Assembly: GCA_934122085.1 (NCBI GenBank) | Contig: CAKOVS010000002.1 | Span: 1-64,000 of the forward strand | Reading direction: 5' to 3' | Length of the DNA: 64,000 nucleotides | From: an uncultured Clostridia bacterium | Lineage (GTDB): Bacteria; Bacillota; Clostridia; TANB77; CAG-508 | Part shown: positions 17,734 through 26,837 of the stretch, in pieces | Layout: the number at the start of each line of letters is the position of its first letter | Numbering within the stretch: the stretch's first letter is position 1 | Made by a program: the position numbers and the translations under genes | The notes under the pieces: model-generated | Told to the model about the DNA's origin: nothing | What the model saw: the letters and a program-made list of their open reading frames with translations, nothing else | Databases searched by the model: none

Positions 17734-20124
17734 CTAATATCTTTTGCTCATTTGTTCAAGAGTACTATTCATACTTGGTGAAAATGTAGTACTTTTAGCA
17801 GAAGGTGGTACATATTTTGAATTTTGAGTATTATTTGAGTTACTACTATATACCATTGTTGCTAATTGTTTTAAACTTTGTAATAATTTTTTTGAATATC
17901 CTTTCAAAGAAATATCACAAATTACCAAACCATCTAAATATCTTAAATATGTATCAATTTCAAAAGGTACTGTAATTTTTTTAACTGTTTTTCTGTTAAA
18001 TAATTCTTTTCTAACAGTCATACTTGCATCATTATATATAGAAATTCCTCCAACCAATATTTCTTCATTTAATTCTTTTGTTTTTACATATTTGTTTAAA
18101 ACAACTCTTACTTTTTCCTCAGAAAATGCACCTTTATCACTTAATTTTCTTAAAAATAATGTAAGTGGTTGAATTGTAAGAATATCCATTGATTGTACTA
18201 AGTAAATTTCTTGTGAATATTTAAAATATCTGTCTGGTGTATTAAAATCGCAATCTAATAAAATTATACTATGTTTTTTTAATAATGCTTGAATTATAGG
18301 TTCAACATTTTCAATTTCTTCAACATCAAATGCTGAAGTATATACTGTTAAATTTTTATGAACTTCTACACCATCTGCAATTCCTTCTTTTAATTTATTT
18401 ATACATTCATTTGCTTTTACTCTTAAACTTTCTTCATTTTTTGTATATATATAATATGCATTTCTATTTTGAGTTAAATCCAATATTGCTGTATTCACAT
18501 TATTCATAGATAATATTTCTGCAACATTATTGACTAAGAATGATGTTCCATTTTTGCTTGTTCCAACAAATGAAACTATTTTCTGATTTGGCATTAATAA
18601 TCTATTTATATCTAATTCTTCATATTGAGGAATTTTCTTACTATTATATAAATTAACATTATTATAATTTTCTAATGGAATATTACTATTATCTTTTGTT
18701 ACTTCTGTATCATTTTGTGATAATATATTTTCAATATTATTATTCAAATCATTTTCATCATCTTGTTCAAAACCAGGTAATACATTTTCAAATGTATTAT
18801 TCTTTTCTTCAACTTCTTTATTACCATATTGTGATGTTTCAAATCCTGGTAATACATTTTCAAATGTGTCATTCTCTTCTTCAACTTTTTTATTATCATA
18901 TTGTGATGTTTCAAATCCTGGTAATATAGAATCTGTTTCATAATCACTAGAATTATTTTCATCATCTTCAATATTTGAAAATCCTGGTAAAATATTTTCT
19001 TCTTCTTTTACTTCATTTTTCCTTGGGCGACCTCTTCTACGTTTTGGAAGTTGTTCCACTGGTTCTGTAACAATTTTTTTAGGTCTTCCTCTTCCTCTTT
19101 TCACTGGTTGTTCTATTTCAATTTCTTGCATATTTTTTATTTCTTCATCTGCTACTTTATTATTATCTAAATTGTTTTCTTCCATATTTTCATAATTTTC
19201 ATGTTTTTCTTCTTGATTATTAATTATACTAGATGTCTTTATTATCTTTTTTTGATTTGAACTCATTGCTGATGGAATTACAACTGGCTCTGAAAGATTG
19301 TTTCCTGTTGTTTCTAACATTATTTCACTTGTTCCTTTAGGTTCTTCTTGAGTGTTTTTCTTTGTTGCTTTATATTTTTTCAGTTTTTTCTGTTCTTTCG
19401 AATCAACTCTCATATCATTTGAAAGTCCGCCATAAGCAAATATTTCTAGATATTTACTTGACTTTTCCTCTAATACTGCTTTTACATTTAAAGGTAAAAA
19501 TTTGCATATTATTTTTAACTGTATATTATTATACTGAGTTGCAATACTATCAAAACTATCGAGTATTTTTTGCTCATCATTTCCTATTTTTTTATAATGT
19601 GCTAATATATTTTGAATTTCTAATTCACTTACATCATTCTCATCATTTTTTTCATAATTAACATCTTCTGAATCTATTTTATAATACAACTTGGCTTCCT
19701 TTTTTGAACGAGGTCTGTTTATTAATCTACAAACTTCATTTATGCTTCTATCAGTTCCAATGATTGCATTATATATTCCTATTCCAAAGATTTTTATTAA
19801 TATACTATCTCCTTTTGATCTTCTTTCTTCACAAATTAAAATAATAGGAATATCTTCTCCTTTTACATTAGATGCTTCATCACTTATACTATCTAATCTT
19901 CCAAATATAAAATTGTCCATTTGTTCGTAATCTGAATTTGTATATTGTTCCAAATCTTCACTTATAACAATTCTATCATATGATTTATCTCTTTGTAATT
20001 CTTTTAATATAGCGTTAAAATAATATACATTTTTATATGTAATAATTTCTTTATATTGTTTCTCATATTGTTTTACTATTGCCTCTGTCATTTTGTCATT
20101 ACTTACCGCAAATAAAACTCTCAT
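17734..20124 (-). CDS. CpaE-like MinD/ParA ATPase with AT-hooks and LPGF repeats
   Basis: This 796-residue protein has three parts. Residues 1-150 look like a pseudo-receiver domain (MRVLFAVSND, YDRIVISEDLEQY, IPIILICEER). Residues about 240-505 are low-complexity and acidic but contain two AT-hook motifs (KRGRGRPKK at 342-350 and KRRRGRPRK at 361-369) and four LPGF tetrapeptides at 379, 401, 425 and 449. Residues 510-796 are a MinD/CpaE-type ATPase with a deviant Walker A (GTSKNGTSF, 521-529) and IILLDCDFNTPDRY as the Walker B region. CpaE-type proteins position secretion or pilus machines. AT-hooks bind AT-rich DNA minor groove, so DNA tethering is possible. It begins three bases after the pilin-like gene. 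Confidence 0.75.
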   Translation of the reverse strand: MRVLFAVSNDKMTEAIVKQYEKQYKEIITYKNVYYFNAILKELQRDKSYDRIVISEDLEQYTNSDYEQMDNFIFGRLDSISDEASNVKGEDIPIILICEERRSKGDSILIKIFGIGIYNAIIGTDRSINEVCRLINRPRSKKEAKLYYKIDSEDVNYEKNDENDVSELEIQNILAHYKKIGNDEQKILDSFDSIATQYNNIQLKIICKFLPLNVKAVLEEKSSKYLEIFAYGGLSNDMRVDSKEQKKLKKYKATKKNTQEEPKGTSEIMLETTGNNLSEPVVIPSAMSSNQKKIIKTSSIINNQEEKHENYENMEENNLDNNKVADEEIKNMQEIEIEQPVKRGRGRPKKIVTEPVEQLPKRRRGRPRKNEVKEEENILPGFSNIEDDENNSSDYETDSILPGFETSQYDNKKVEEENDTFENVLPGFETSQYGNKEVEEKNNTFENVLPGFEQDDENDLNNNIENILSQNDTEVTKDNSNIPLENYNNVNLYNSKKIPQYEELDINRLLMPNQKIVSFVGTSKNGTSFLVNNVAEILSMNNVNTAILDLTQNRNAYYIYTKNEESLRVKANECINKLKEGIADGVEVHKNLTVYTSAFDVEEIENVEPIIQALLKKHSIILLDCDFNTPDRYFKYSQEIYLVQSMDILTIQPLTLFLRKLSDKGAFSEEKVRVVLNKYVKTKELNEEILVGGISIYNDASMTVRKELFNRKTVKKITVPFEIDTYLRYLDGLVICDISLKGYSKKLLQSLKQLATMVYSSNSNNTQNSKYVPPSAKSTTFSPSMNSTLEQMSKRY
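18768..18925 (-). repeat. 72-bp tandem repeat inside the CpaE-like gene
   Basis: The string ggtaatacattttcaaatgt recurs at 18776 and 18848, and ttcaaatcctggtaat at 18838 and 18910: a 72-bp (24-codon) period. Each unit encodes LPGFETSQYxNKxVEExNxTFENV. Confidence 0.85.
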
Positions 20125-20127
20125 TTG

Positions 20128-20541
20128 TTACCCCCTTCCAAATTTTACAACAATCGCAAAGGCTAATGGTAAAATTTGGCATATTACTAAAATAGTTATA
20201 AAAGATATCATTGTAACTAAGCCTTTTTCTTGTGTATCCAATTTTCTAATTCCTATAACATATTGGTATATTGCACTAATTGCAATTCCTAAAAAGCAAA
20301 ATGGAATACTATAAATTCTAATTATATTTAGTACATATGCTGCTATTCCATAAGCATCTGATCCATATTTTGCTTTATAATCGTCTAAAGATTTTGACGC
20401 ATTTTCTTTTATTTTTATTAATTGACTTTCATTTTCTGCATCTATTATACTTGTATTACTTGTTTCTGCAAATACTTTTGTTGTTCCAAAAATACTTAAT
20501 GAAAGTATTAAAATTACTACGATTGTTGCAACTTTTTTCAT
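20128..20541 (-). CDS. Small exported protein with two membrane helices, VirB2/TrbC-like topology
   Basis: This 137-residue protein has a signal peptide ending near VFA-ET (residue 25), a short charged region, then two hydrophobic helices (about 70-93 and 105-130) separated by a basic turn (GIRKLDTQEKG). This is the topology of VirB2/TrbC pilins and related small conjugation proteins, but no specific motif secures the call. It opens the operon with the CpaE-like ATPase three bases downstream, so a surface-assembly or positioning role for the pair is plausible. Confidence 0.55.
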   Translation of the reverse strand: MKKVATIVVILILSLSIFGTTKVFAETSNTSIIDAENESQLIKIKENASKSLDDYKAKYGSDAYGIAAYVLNIIRIYSIPFCFLGIAISAIYQYVIGIRKLDTQEKGLVTMISFITILVICQILPLAFAIVVKFGRG

Positions 20542-20598
20542 ATCAATTTTCCTTTCTCATTACTTGTTATTTATACTTATATATCATACAATAGAATT

Positions 20599-20631
20599 TT
20601 AAAAATAGCAAGTTATTTCTTGCTATTTTTT
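20599..20631 (-). terminator. Terminator after the autolysin gene
   Basis: AAAAATAGCAAG and CTTGCTATTTTT form a 12-bp stem around the autolysin stop codon side, and the minus strand continues in T. The same stem core (ATAGCAAG/CTTGCTAT) recurs at 46959 and 55293. Confidence 0.85.
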
Positions 20632-21796
20632 ATATTTTTTTGTATAAATATTCCATGTAATTATACACTTTATTTGCCCAATTTGAATCACTTGCATATT
20701 TTTTGTTTACTGATGAAATTGTATTTCCATTATAATAAGTTCCAACAGCTATCTCTCCATTATAAATTACTGTTCCTTTTGGATTTAAATAATATTTAAC
20801 TAATACTCTAGCAATTAAATCTATTCCTTCTGCATATGTATCAAATGTGCTTGCACTACTATATGGACTTGAATCATAAGCTCTATATCCAAATAGATTT
20901 TTCTTATTTTTAGCAATATTCGATTTTCCCCATCCACTTTCATGTATTCCTATCGCTGCAACAAAAATTCCATTTATATTATATTCATTTTCTATGTAAT
21001 AAAAGTATTGTGCATTATTTTCAAAAATATTATTTTTATCATTTGAATCTGTTAATACTTTTTGAAATTGTTCTAATGATAATCCACTTGGTTTATTCAA
21101 CTCCATATTAAAATTACATGTTGCTATTGTAACATCATTTTTTCCACTGCCATAATCAGAATTTGCATATATACTAGCAACATTTTCTATTTTTATCCAA
21201 CCATATTGATTATTAGTAAATATTTTGCCCCAATTATTTTTTATCTCCATAATTTTTAATTTTGTATTTCTAAATAATGTAGTAATTTTTTTACTCTGTT
21301 CATTATCTTCAGCTCTTATTTCAGCACTATCTGATGTAATATAAACTTCACTTCCTTTTGTAATTTTATAAGATTTTTTAGATAAAGATGTTCCTACTTC
21401 TATAATTTTATCTGCTGGACTTACAATAGTTATAGAACTAAGCTCTTCAATTTTCTCTTCACCGTTTTCATCAATAGTTATCTTTTTGGTTATTTGTTGT
21501 TTTCCTGTTCTTCCTTCTTGAATTACTTGAATAGTTCCTTTTGGAAGCTCATTACTATTTTTATATTGAGTTATATATTCTAGATTAATTTCTTCCGTTA
21601 TAATTCTTTCTGAACTTATTTTATTATTTTTTTTTATTATTTCTTCAATATCAATGTTTGAAGCTCTAGAAATCTCAACATCACTAGTATTAGCATATAC
21701 GACATTATTTCTAGAATATTTAAGAATAATCATTGATATTATACATATAGAAAATAATAAAATAAAAATTAATATTTTTCTTTTACCTAATTTCAT
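20630..21796 (-). CDS. Cell-wall glucosaminidase with G5 and SH3b domains
   Basis: This 388-residue protein has a membrane anchor/signal at about 8-25, a G5 domain at about 60-135 (YKNSNELPKGTIQVIQEGRTGKQ...ADKIIEVGTS), an SH3b domain at about 140-205 (EVYITSDSAEIRAEDN...YGWIKIENV), and a C-terminal glucosaminidase domain at about 250-388 (FVAAIGIHESGWGKSNIAKNKKNLFGYRAYD, catalytic glutamate in HESGWG). It should cleave N-acetylglucosaminyl bonds of peptidoglycan during growth or separation. It is monocistronic, and its terminator separates it from the CpaE operon. Confidence 0.88.
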   Translation of the reverse strand: MKLGKRKILIFILLFSICIISMIILKYSRNNVVYANTSDVEISRASNIDIEEIIKKNNKISSERIITEEINLEYITQYKNSNELPKGTIQVIQEGRTGKQQITKKITIDENGEEKIEELSSITIVSPADKIIEVGTSLSKKSYKITKGSEVYITSDSAEIRAEDNEQSKKITTLFRNTKLKIMEIKNNWGKIFTNNQYGWIKIENVASIYANSDYGSGKNDVTIATCNFNMELNKPSGLSLEQFQKVLTDSNDKNNIFENNAQYFYYIENEYNINGIFVAAIGIHESGWGKSNIAKNKKNLFGYRAYDSSPYSSASTFDTYAEGIDLIARVLVKYYLNPKGTVIYNGEIAVGTYYNGNTISSVNKKYASDSNWANKVYNYMEYLYKKI

Positions 21797-21959
21797 ATTT
21801 TTTTCGTTAGTATTTAACTTTCTCCTCTCATAAAATATGTAATCTTATTATAATTTTAGTATTTATCTTATTTTTTGTCAATTCATTTTTTTGGAATTTA
21901 TAAAATTAATATTGATTAATTTAGTATTTTATATTATCATACTGTTCAAGGAGATTTAT

Positions 21960-22742
21960 ATGAAATTAAAATCAAAACAAAGAATTTTCTTTATTTCACT
22001 TATACTTTTACTTATGCTACTATCTTATTTGTGTAGCATTATTTATACAATATTTTTAAATAAAATTAATATGGAAAATTCATTTAATAGAAATAATATC
22101 TTTACAATAAATAAAATTGTATTATTTAGTAGTGCCAGTGCTTCTTCAACGATAAACACAAATAGCACTACAACTATTACTAATTTAATACAATATACAG
22201 ATATAGCTATATTTATCAATAATAATTCGAAAGAATTCAATTTAGAAAATACATTAAAATCAGTATCTATAGAAAATGTTACTTTTAATAATTTGCCAAA
22301 ATTAGGAACTGCAAATTTATATTATAAAGATTTGAATACATTTTCTACACCAGAAATATTAGATGAAAATCTAATTAATAAAAATTTAAATTTTGAAATT
22401 TCAACTAAAAATAATATTGATTTTTCAAAACCTATTCTTTACAACAATTGCGCAAATCCTATTACTATAAGTTATAAAAATTCAAATTTAATTACTGATT
22501 ACACAATAAACAATGCAAACATAATTTCTTATGATGGCTCTTTATTAAAAAACTGTAATATTGTTTTAAATAATTTAAAATGCAGTTTTAGTTTTTATAT
22601 TGTTATTGAAAATAATCTTGGTCATAAATATAGATGCCCAATTCATATAGATATTCCATTATCAAATGATACTACTTCAATTTATGATAGCTATTATATT
22701 TATACTTATAATCCTAATTATTCATTCTACTTATATACATAA
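21960..22742 (+). CDS. Unknown membrane-anchored, Asn/Ser/Thr-rich extracytoplasmic protein
   Basis: The start at 21960 (MKLKSKQRIFFISL) has AAGGAGATTTAT directly upstream; an earlier in-frame ATG at 21891 lacks a site. The 260-residue protein has a strong membrane helix at about 9-32, then a hydrophilic region rich in N, T, S and I, without a recognised domain. Low-complexity asparagine enrichment follows the base composition. It is divergent from the autolysin and has its own terminator. It may be a surface or sporulation protein. Confidence 0.6.
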   Translation: MKLKSKQRIFFISLILLLMLLSYLCSIIYTIFLNKINMENSFNRNNIFTINKIVLFSSASASSTINTNSTTTITNLIQYTDIAIFINNNSKEFNLENTLKSVSIENVTFNNLPKLGTANLYYKDLNTFSTPEILDENLINKNLNFEISTKNNIDFSKPILYNNCANPITISYKNSNLITDYTINNANIISYDGSLLKNCNIVLNNLKCSFSFYIVIENNLGHKYRCPIHIDIPLSNDTTSIYDSYYIYTYNPNYSFYLYT

Positions 22743-22764
22743 AAATATTTAGTATTTGCACAAA

Positions 22765-22800
22765 TAAAATTCTAGGATTTTGCCCTAGAATTTTATTTTT
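22765..22800 (+). terminator. Terminator after the 21960-22742 gene
   Basis: TAAAATTCTAGG (22765-22776) pairs perfectly with CCTAGAATTTTA (22784-22795), followed by T5. Confidence 0.9.
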
Positions 22801-22813
22801 ATATTTTTTATAA

Positions 22814-22960
22814 TTATTTTGTCTTCACAAGTTTTCTATAATATTCTGCTATTAATTCATCAAGTTCAACACTTAGTTTGTATATTATATTGTAATCTTC
22901 CCCTATAGTAATACTTTCGTTTAATTTGTCTCTTAATTTACATATTTCATCATTTAACAT
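22814..22960 (-). CDS. Spo0E-like sporulation phosphatase
   Basis: This 48-residue ORF begins MLNDEICKLRDKLNESI, has a two-helix pattern and carries LSVELDELIAEYYRK, which matches the Spo0E signature S-x-x-L-D-x-L-I-x-x-Y. Spo0E-type proteins dephosphorylate Spo0A~P and delay sporulation; the conserved S-x-E-L-D is present. AAGGAGTGATGCTGT precedes the ATG. It stands alone between two terminated units. It supports a spore-forming ancestry. Confidence 0.85.
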   Translation of the reverse strand: MLNDEICKLRDKLNESITIGEDYNIIYKLSVELDELIAEYYRKLVKTK

Positions 22961-23167
22961 ACAGCATCACTCCTTTTTTACAATTATTTATCTGTATGTT
23001 TATAAATTAACATATTTTTACATTTTAGTCAACGAATTATTGCGTTTTTCTTTATTAATCGTATGACTTAATTCTAGCTATTTTTACAACTTTCTACATA
23101 TTATTACATATATCAGCATAATTCGTCAAAATAACTATTACGATTGTATTACTTTTTAATTACATTT

Positions 23168-24439
23168 TTACTTTTTTATTACAGAAAGAATCATTTTTTC
23201 TTCAGCAAATACTTCTTTTAGTACTTGTTCGACATATTGTTCATTTATTATTGTTATTTCATCTAAATATTCAAAACTATTTATTCCTTTAAAGAAATCT
23301 GCAAGAAACATTCTTGAAATATCTCCAGTTTCGTCATACTCTTTTATAAATGTGCCATATAGCATTTTCTTAATTCTTTTAAACTCTTCTTTTTTTATTC
23401 CATTTATCTTTAAATCATTTACCATCTTTTTAAATTTAACATATACTTTTTCAGGATCTTTTGATTGACCCGTTATCAAAATATGTGCATAATCACTAGA
23501 AAATTCATAGTCCATACCTGGTGTTGTAAACATTATACCTGTATTATACAAATCTTGATATAATCTTGAACTTTTCCCAATTATCATATTTAATAAAATT
23601 TCTATAGCTAAATGTTTTTTTACTTTTTCTTTTTCATCTGCTACTTTATCTTTAATTCCTATTGTAAATAATGGTTCGCTAACATCCATTTTTTGTTCTA
23701 TTTTTTCTCGAACTATATTTTCAGGTTCTTTTGGATAAATTCTTTTTATTTCTCCATTTGCTTTTTTATCTATTAATCTCTTTTTTATTTCTTCTAATAA
23801 TTTTTCTGGTTCAAAATCTCCACAAACAACCATTACCATATTAGATGGATTATAAAATGTATTATAACATTTATATAATATATCTTTATCTATATGGCTT
23901 ATAGTTTCTATGGTTCCAGTAATATCAAGTTTTACAGGATGTTCATGATACATTGCTTCTAATGCATTTAAATACACTTTCCATTCTGGATAATCATCAT
24001 ACATCATTATTTCTTGACCAATAATACCTTTTTCTTTTTCTACATTTTCGTCCGTAAAATATGGATGTTGAACATAATCCATTAATTCATCTAATGCTGG
24101 ATAAAAGTTTTCTGTACATTCAAATAAATATGCGGTATGATCATTTGTTGTATATGCATTTGCTTCAACACCAAGTGCAGTTAATGTATCTAGGCTATTT
24201 GTTCCACTTTCTTGTTCAAACATCTTGTGTTCTAAAAAATGTGCAACTCCTTTTGGTACTTCTGTTATTTCTTTTTCTCCAGGTACAATAAATTTACTAT
24301 CATTTGATCCATAATTTGTTCCCCAAATTACATATTTTTTTTGTATTCCTTTTTTGGGAACAATCATTATTGTTAATCCATTTTGTAGTTTTTCTATATA
24401 TAATTTTTCTTTTACCTTTGAATTTTCAATTATTTGCAT
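23168..24439 (-). CDS. M16 zinc peptidase (YfmH-like, catalytic partner)
   Basis: This 423-residue protein has the inverted zinc motif HFLEH (HxxEH) in GVAHFLEHKMFEQ near residue 67 and the distal glutamate region (VEKEKGIIGQEIMMYDD, around 135), so the active site looks complete. The C-terminal half has the M16 R/Y-type pattern near the end (DLYNTGIMFTT). It is paired with 24441-25718, one base apart; the YfmF/YfmH pair is common in Firmicutes and linked to peptide or pheromone processing. Confidence 0.88.
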   Translation of the reverse strand: MQIIENSKVKEKLYIEKLQNGLTIMIVPKKGIQKKYVIWGTNYGSNDSKFIVPGEKEITEVPKGVAHFLEHKMFEQESGTNSLDTLTALGVEANAYTTNDHTAYLFECTENFYPALDELMDYVQHPYFTDENVEKEKGIIGQEIMMYDDYPEWKVYLNALEAMYHEHPVKLDITGTIETISHIDKDILYKCYNTFYNPSNMVMVVCGDFEPEKLLEEIKKRLIDKKANGEIKRIYPKEPENIVREKIEQKMDVSEPLFTIGIKDKVADEKEKVKKHLAIEILLNMIIGKSSRLYQDLYNTGIMFTTPGMDYEFSSDYAHILITGQSKDPEKVYVKFKKMVNDLKINGIKKEEFKRIKKMLYGTFIKEYDETGDISRMFLADFFKGINSFEYLDEITIINEQYVEQVLKEVFAEEKMILSVIKK

Positions 24440-24440
24440 A

Positions 24441-25718
24441 CTAAGCCTCCTCCTTATCTTTTAAGAAGTATATCGTATTTATTTGAAGTGATTTTGCAAT
24501 TTTTATAATATCTTCTTTTGATACTTTTTCAATATTTTTTATATATTCATCTGTCAAAGTTTTCTCATTTGTTAATTCTTGTCCAAAGAAATAAGTAATT
24601 TCTGTATCTTGTTCATCTTCTATACTCTTTATTCCAGATATAATACTTTTTTTAGCATTTTGTATATCTTCATCTGTAAAAATCCCATTTTTCATATCTT
24701 CTAATTGTTTTCTTATTATTTCTAATGCTTTTTTATAATTTTTTATTTCAATTCCACATTTTACTAAAATATTTCCTTTATATCTCAAATATGTTGAACC
24801 TGCTGAATATGCTAAACTTGCTTTTTCACGAACTTCTTGAAACATCTTAGAATTTGCTGTTCCTCCAAGTATAGCATTATATACTATAGCAGCATATTTC
24901 TGTGTTGTATTTTCTAAAGTCAAATCCATTCCTATTACAATTTTTCCTTGTGTTACATCCATTTGTTCAATTATTTCATTTTCATCAACTTTTTCTTTAT
25001 TTTCTATTCCAAATATTACTTTTGTTTCTCTTTCTTGAAGCTTTTTTATATTTTCATTTTCTTCTAATATTTGCATTATTTTTTCATCAACATTTCCTGA
25101 TACAAATATATCAATTTTACATGTTGATATCATTTTTTTATAATATTCATATAAACTTTCATCATCTATTTTCTCAATATCTTCTACATATCCATATTTA
25201 TATAATCCAAATGGCTTATTTTTATACATTTCTTCAATACATCTTTCAGTAGCATATACTGCTTTATTATCTGCTCTACCTTCAATTATTCTTTTAATAT
25301 TTTCTTTTTCTTGTTTTAAATATTCTTCATTAAATTTTTCGTCTTTTATTAATGGATTAAATACAATTTCAAGTAATTTTTCAATACTAGTTTTTAATAT
25401 ATTTTCACCATTTTGTGGAAGATAATTGTCATTTATTGTTTCTATATAAAATTTTAATATTTGATTATCTCCTGTTTTATCTATACCATTATCAAATGTT
25501 GCACCATATAAATTTTCTAGTGTTTTACTAATATCTAATGATGTTGGCATACTAATACAACCTCTTCTTAGTATTGATGATATTAATGCATTTTTAGTTA
25601 CATTTTCTCTTGTTATTGGCATACTTAGAAATACTGCTATTAAATTTGTTTTAAATTTTTCTGTTTTTATTGTATGCAACTTTATTCCTTTTTTTATTTC
25701 TCTTTCTGTATATTTCAT
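24441..25718 (-). CDS. M16 peptidase-like protein (YfmF-like, inactive partner)
   Basis: This 425-residue M16 homolog lacks HxxEH: the expected region reads ISSILRRGCISMPTSLDISKTLENLYGA. The C-half keeps FQEVREKASLAYSAGSTYLRYKGNILVKCGI, the M16 R/Y motif. It is likely the non-catalytic half of a heterodimer with the next gene. The first gene of the pair; upstream is an untranscribed AT-rich stretch. Confidence 0.88.
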   Translation of the reverse strand: MKYTEREIKKGIKLHTIKTEKFKTNLIAVFLSMPITRENVTKNALISSILRRGCISMPTSLDISKTLENLYGATFDNGIDKTGDNQILKFYIETINDNYLPQNGENILKTSIEKLLEIVFNPLIKDEKFNEEYLKQEKENIKRIIEGRADNKAVYATERCIEEMYKNKPFGLYKYGYVEDIEKIDDESLYEYYKKMISTCKIDIFVSGNVDEKIMQILEENENIKKLQERETKVIFGIENKEKVDENEIIEQMDVTQGKIVIGMDLTLENTTQKYAAIVYNAILGGTANSKMFQEVREKASLAYSAGSTYLRYKGNILVKCGIEIKNYKKALEIIRKQLEDMKNGIFTDEDIQNAKKSIISGIKSIEDEQDTEITYFFGQELTNEKTLTDEYIKNIEKVSKEDIIKIAKSLQINTIYFLKDKEEA

Positions 25719-25881
25719 TTTCTTTCCTCCGTTTCTTTTATAATATTTTTCATATTATTTATTTACTTTGTATAGTATAATACTTTTAACTGGATTTATT
25801 CAAGTGTTTTTTATGAAGTTTAGTAAAAACTAAATTACATTTTTTTACAAACAATTAAATCCTAGTAATTTTCGAAAAATT

Positions 25882-25911
25882 AAAAGACACTAATTAAATT
25901 TAGTGCCTTTT
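25882..25911 (-). terminator. Terminator after the SSB-like gene
   Basis: AAAAGACACTAA pairs with TTAGTGCCTTTT (one mismatch) around TTAAAT; the minus strand continues into AATTTTTC. Confidence 0.8.
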
Positions 25912-25920
25912 TATATATAA

Positions 25921-26634
25921 TTAAACAGCTTCTTGACTTTCTGTTTTTTCTTTGTTTTCATTTCCTTCTTCATTTATTACTTCTAAGCTACATACTGAAA
26001 CTTCATATGCAGTTTTTGTTTCAACTGTTCCATCTTCATGTTTCTTTTCATATTGTCTTGATTGAACTCTACCTATAATTTTTACTTGTGTTCCAACTTC
26101 TATATTTTGGCAAAATCTTGCATTTCTTCCCCAAGCAATTGTTGGGATATAATCTGATTTATTATATGCTCTGTTTACTGCTAATAATAAATCTGCAATT
26201 TCTCTTCCAAATGGTGTTTGTCTGTAAATAGGTTTTTTACAAACAAATCCGATAAGTACTACTTCGTTTGTCATTTCTTCTTTTTTTGCTATTTCTCCAT
26301 CTTCGTCTTCAACTTCTTGTTCTTCGTTTTCTGGTAATTCTTGAACATCTTTAGCAAAAACTGTTAAGATTAATTTGTTTCTTTCATTTTCAAAGCTGTT
26401 GTATGATCTAAATTGTCCTTTTATTAATAATTTCTTTCCTTCTGTTAATGTTTCATCTGTTATTAGTCTTTCTGAAATTGTTATTGGAATAATGTCTGCA
26501 TTTCCACTTAAACGTGCTATAGATAATGAAAATCTATAAAATTTCTCCCCATAAATTTCATGGCTAAATTCTTTTTCGCCTGTAACCTTTCCTACTAATG
26601 TTAAGTAGTTGTTTTCTAAATAATTTGTATCCAA
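25921..26634 (-). CDS. SSB-like protein with two OB folds
   Basis: This 237-residue protein uses a TTG start after GGGAGG. It contains two SSB-type OB domains: residues about 8-105 (NYLTLVGKVTGEK...LLIKGQFRSYNSF) and about 125-225 (NEVVLIGFVCKKPIYRQTPFGREIADLLLAVNRAYNKSDYIPTIAWGRNARF...KIIGRVQSRQY), linked by an acidic stretch. The second is the more canonical. Tandem-OB proteins of this kind occur in Clostridia apart from the main SSB; roles in replication or recombination are inferred. Monocistronic with its own terminator. Confidence 0.8.
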   Translation of the reverse strand: MDTNYLENNYLTLVGKVTGEKEFSHEIYGEKFYRFSLSIARLSGNADIIPITISERLITDETLTEGKKLLIKGQFRSYNSFENERNKLILTVFAKDVQELPENEEQEVEDEDGEIAKKEEMTNEVVLIGFVCKKPIYRQTPFGREIADLLLAVNRAYNKSDYIPTIAWGRNARFCQNIEVGTQVKIIGRVQSRQYEKKHEDGTVETKTAYEVSVCSLEVINEEGNENKEKTESQEAV

Positions 26635-26837
26635 TTTTATTTCCTCCCTATCTTTTTTTATTTTATCAATTGTAAATTACCATCTTGCGTTTTTTTATTT
26701 AAAAATTTTCTACATTTCTAATTATACTACACATTTTTGGTTTTGTCTACATAAAAAGTTAATATTTTGAATTTTTTTTTGAATTTTTATTCATTTTTAG
26801 GCATCTTTGCCAGTTTTTTTATAAATTATGGAGTATT

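Noticed and set aside
18744..18971. Minus-strand 75-codon ORF within the CpaE-like gene region
   Set aside because: It is an out-of-frame reading of the 72-bp repeat, without a ribosome site.
20128..20541. Type IV secretion or conjugation locus
   Set aside because: Only a VirB2-like topology is seen; no VirB4, VirD4 or relaxase lies nearby, and the neighbours are chromosomal housekeeping genes.
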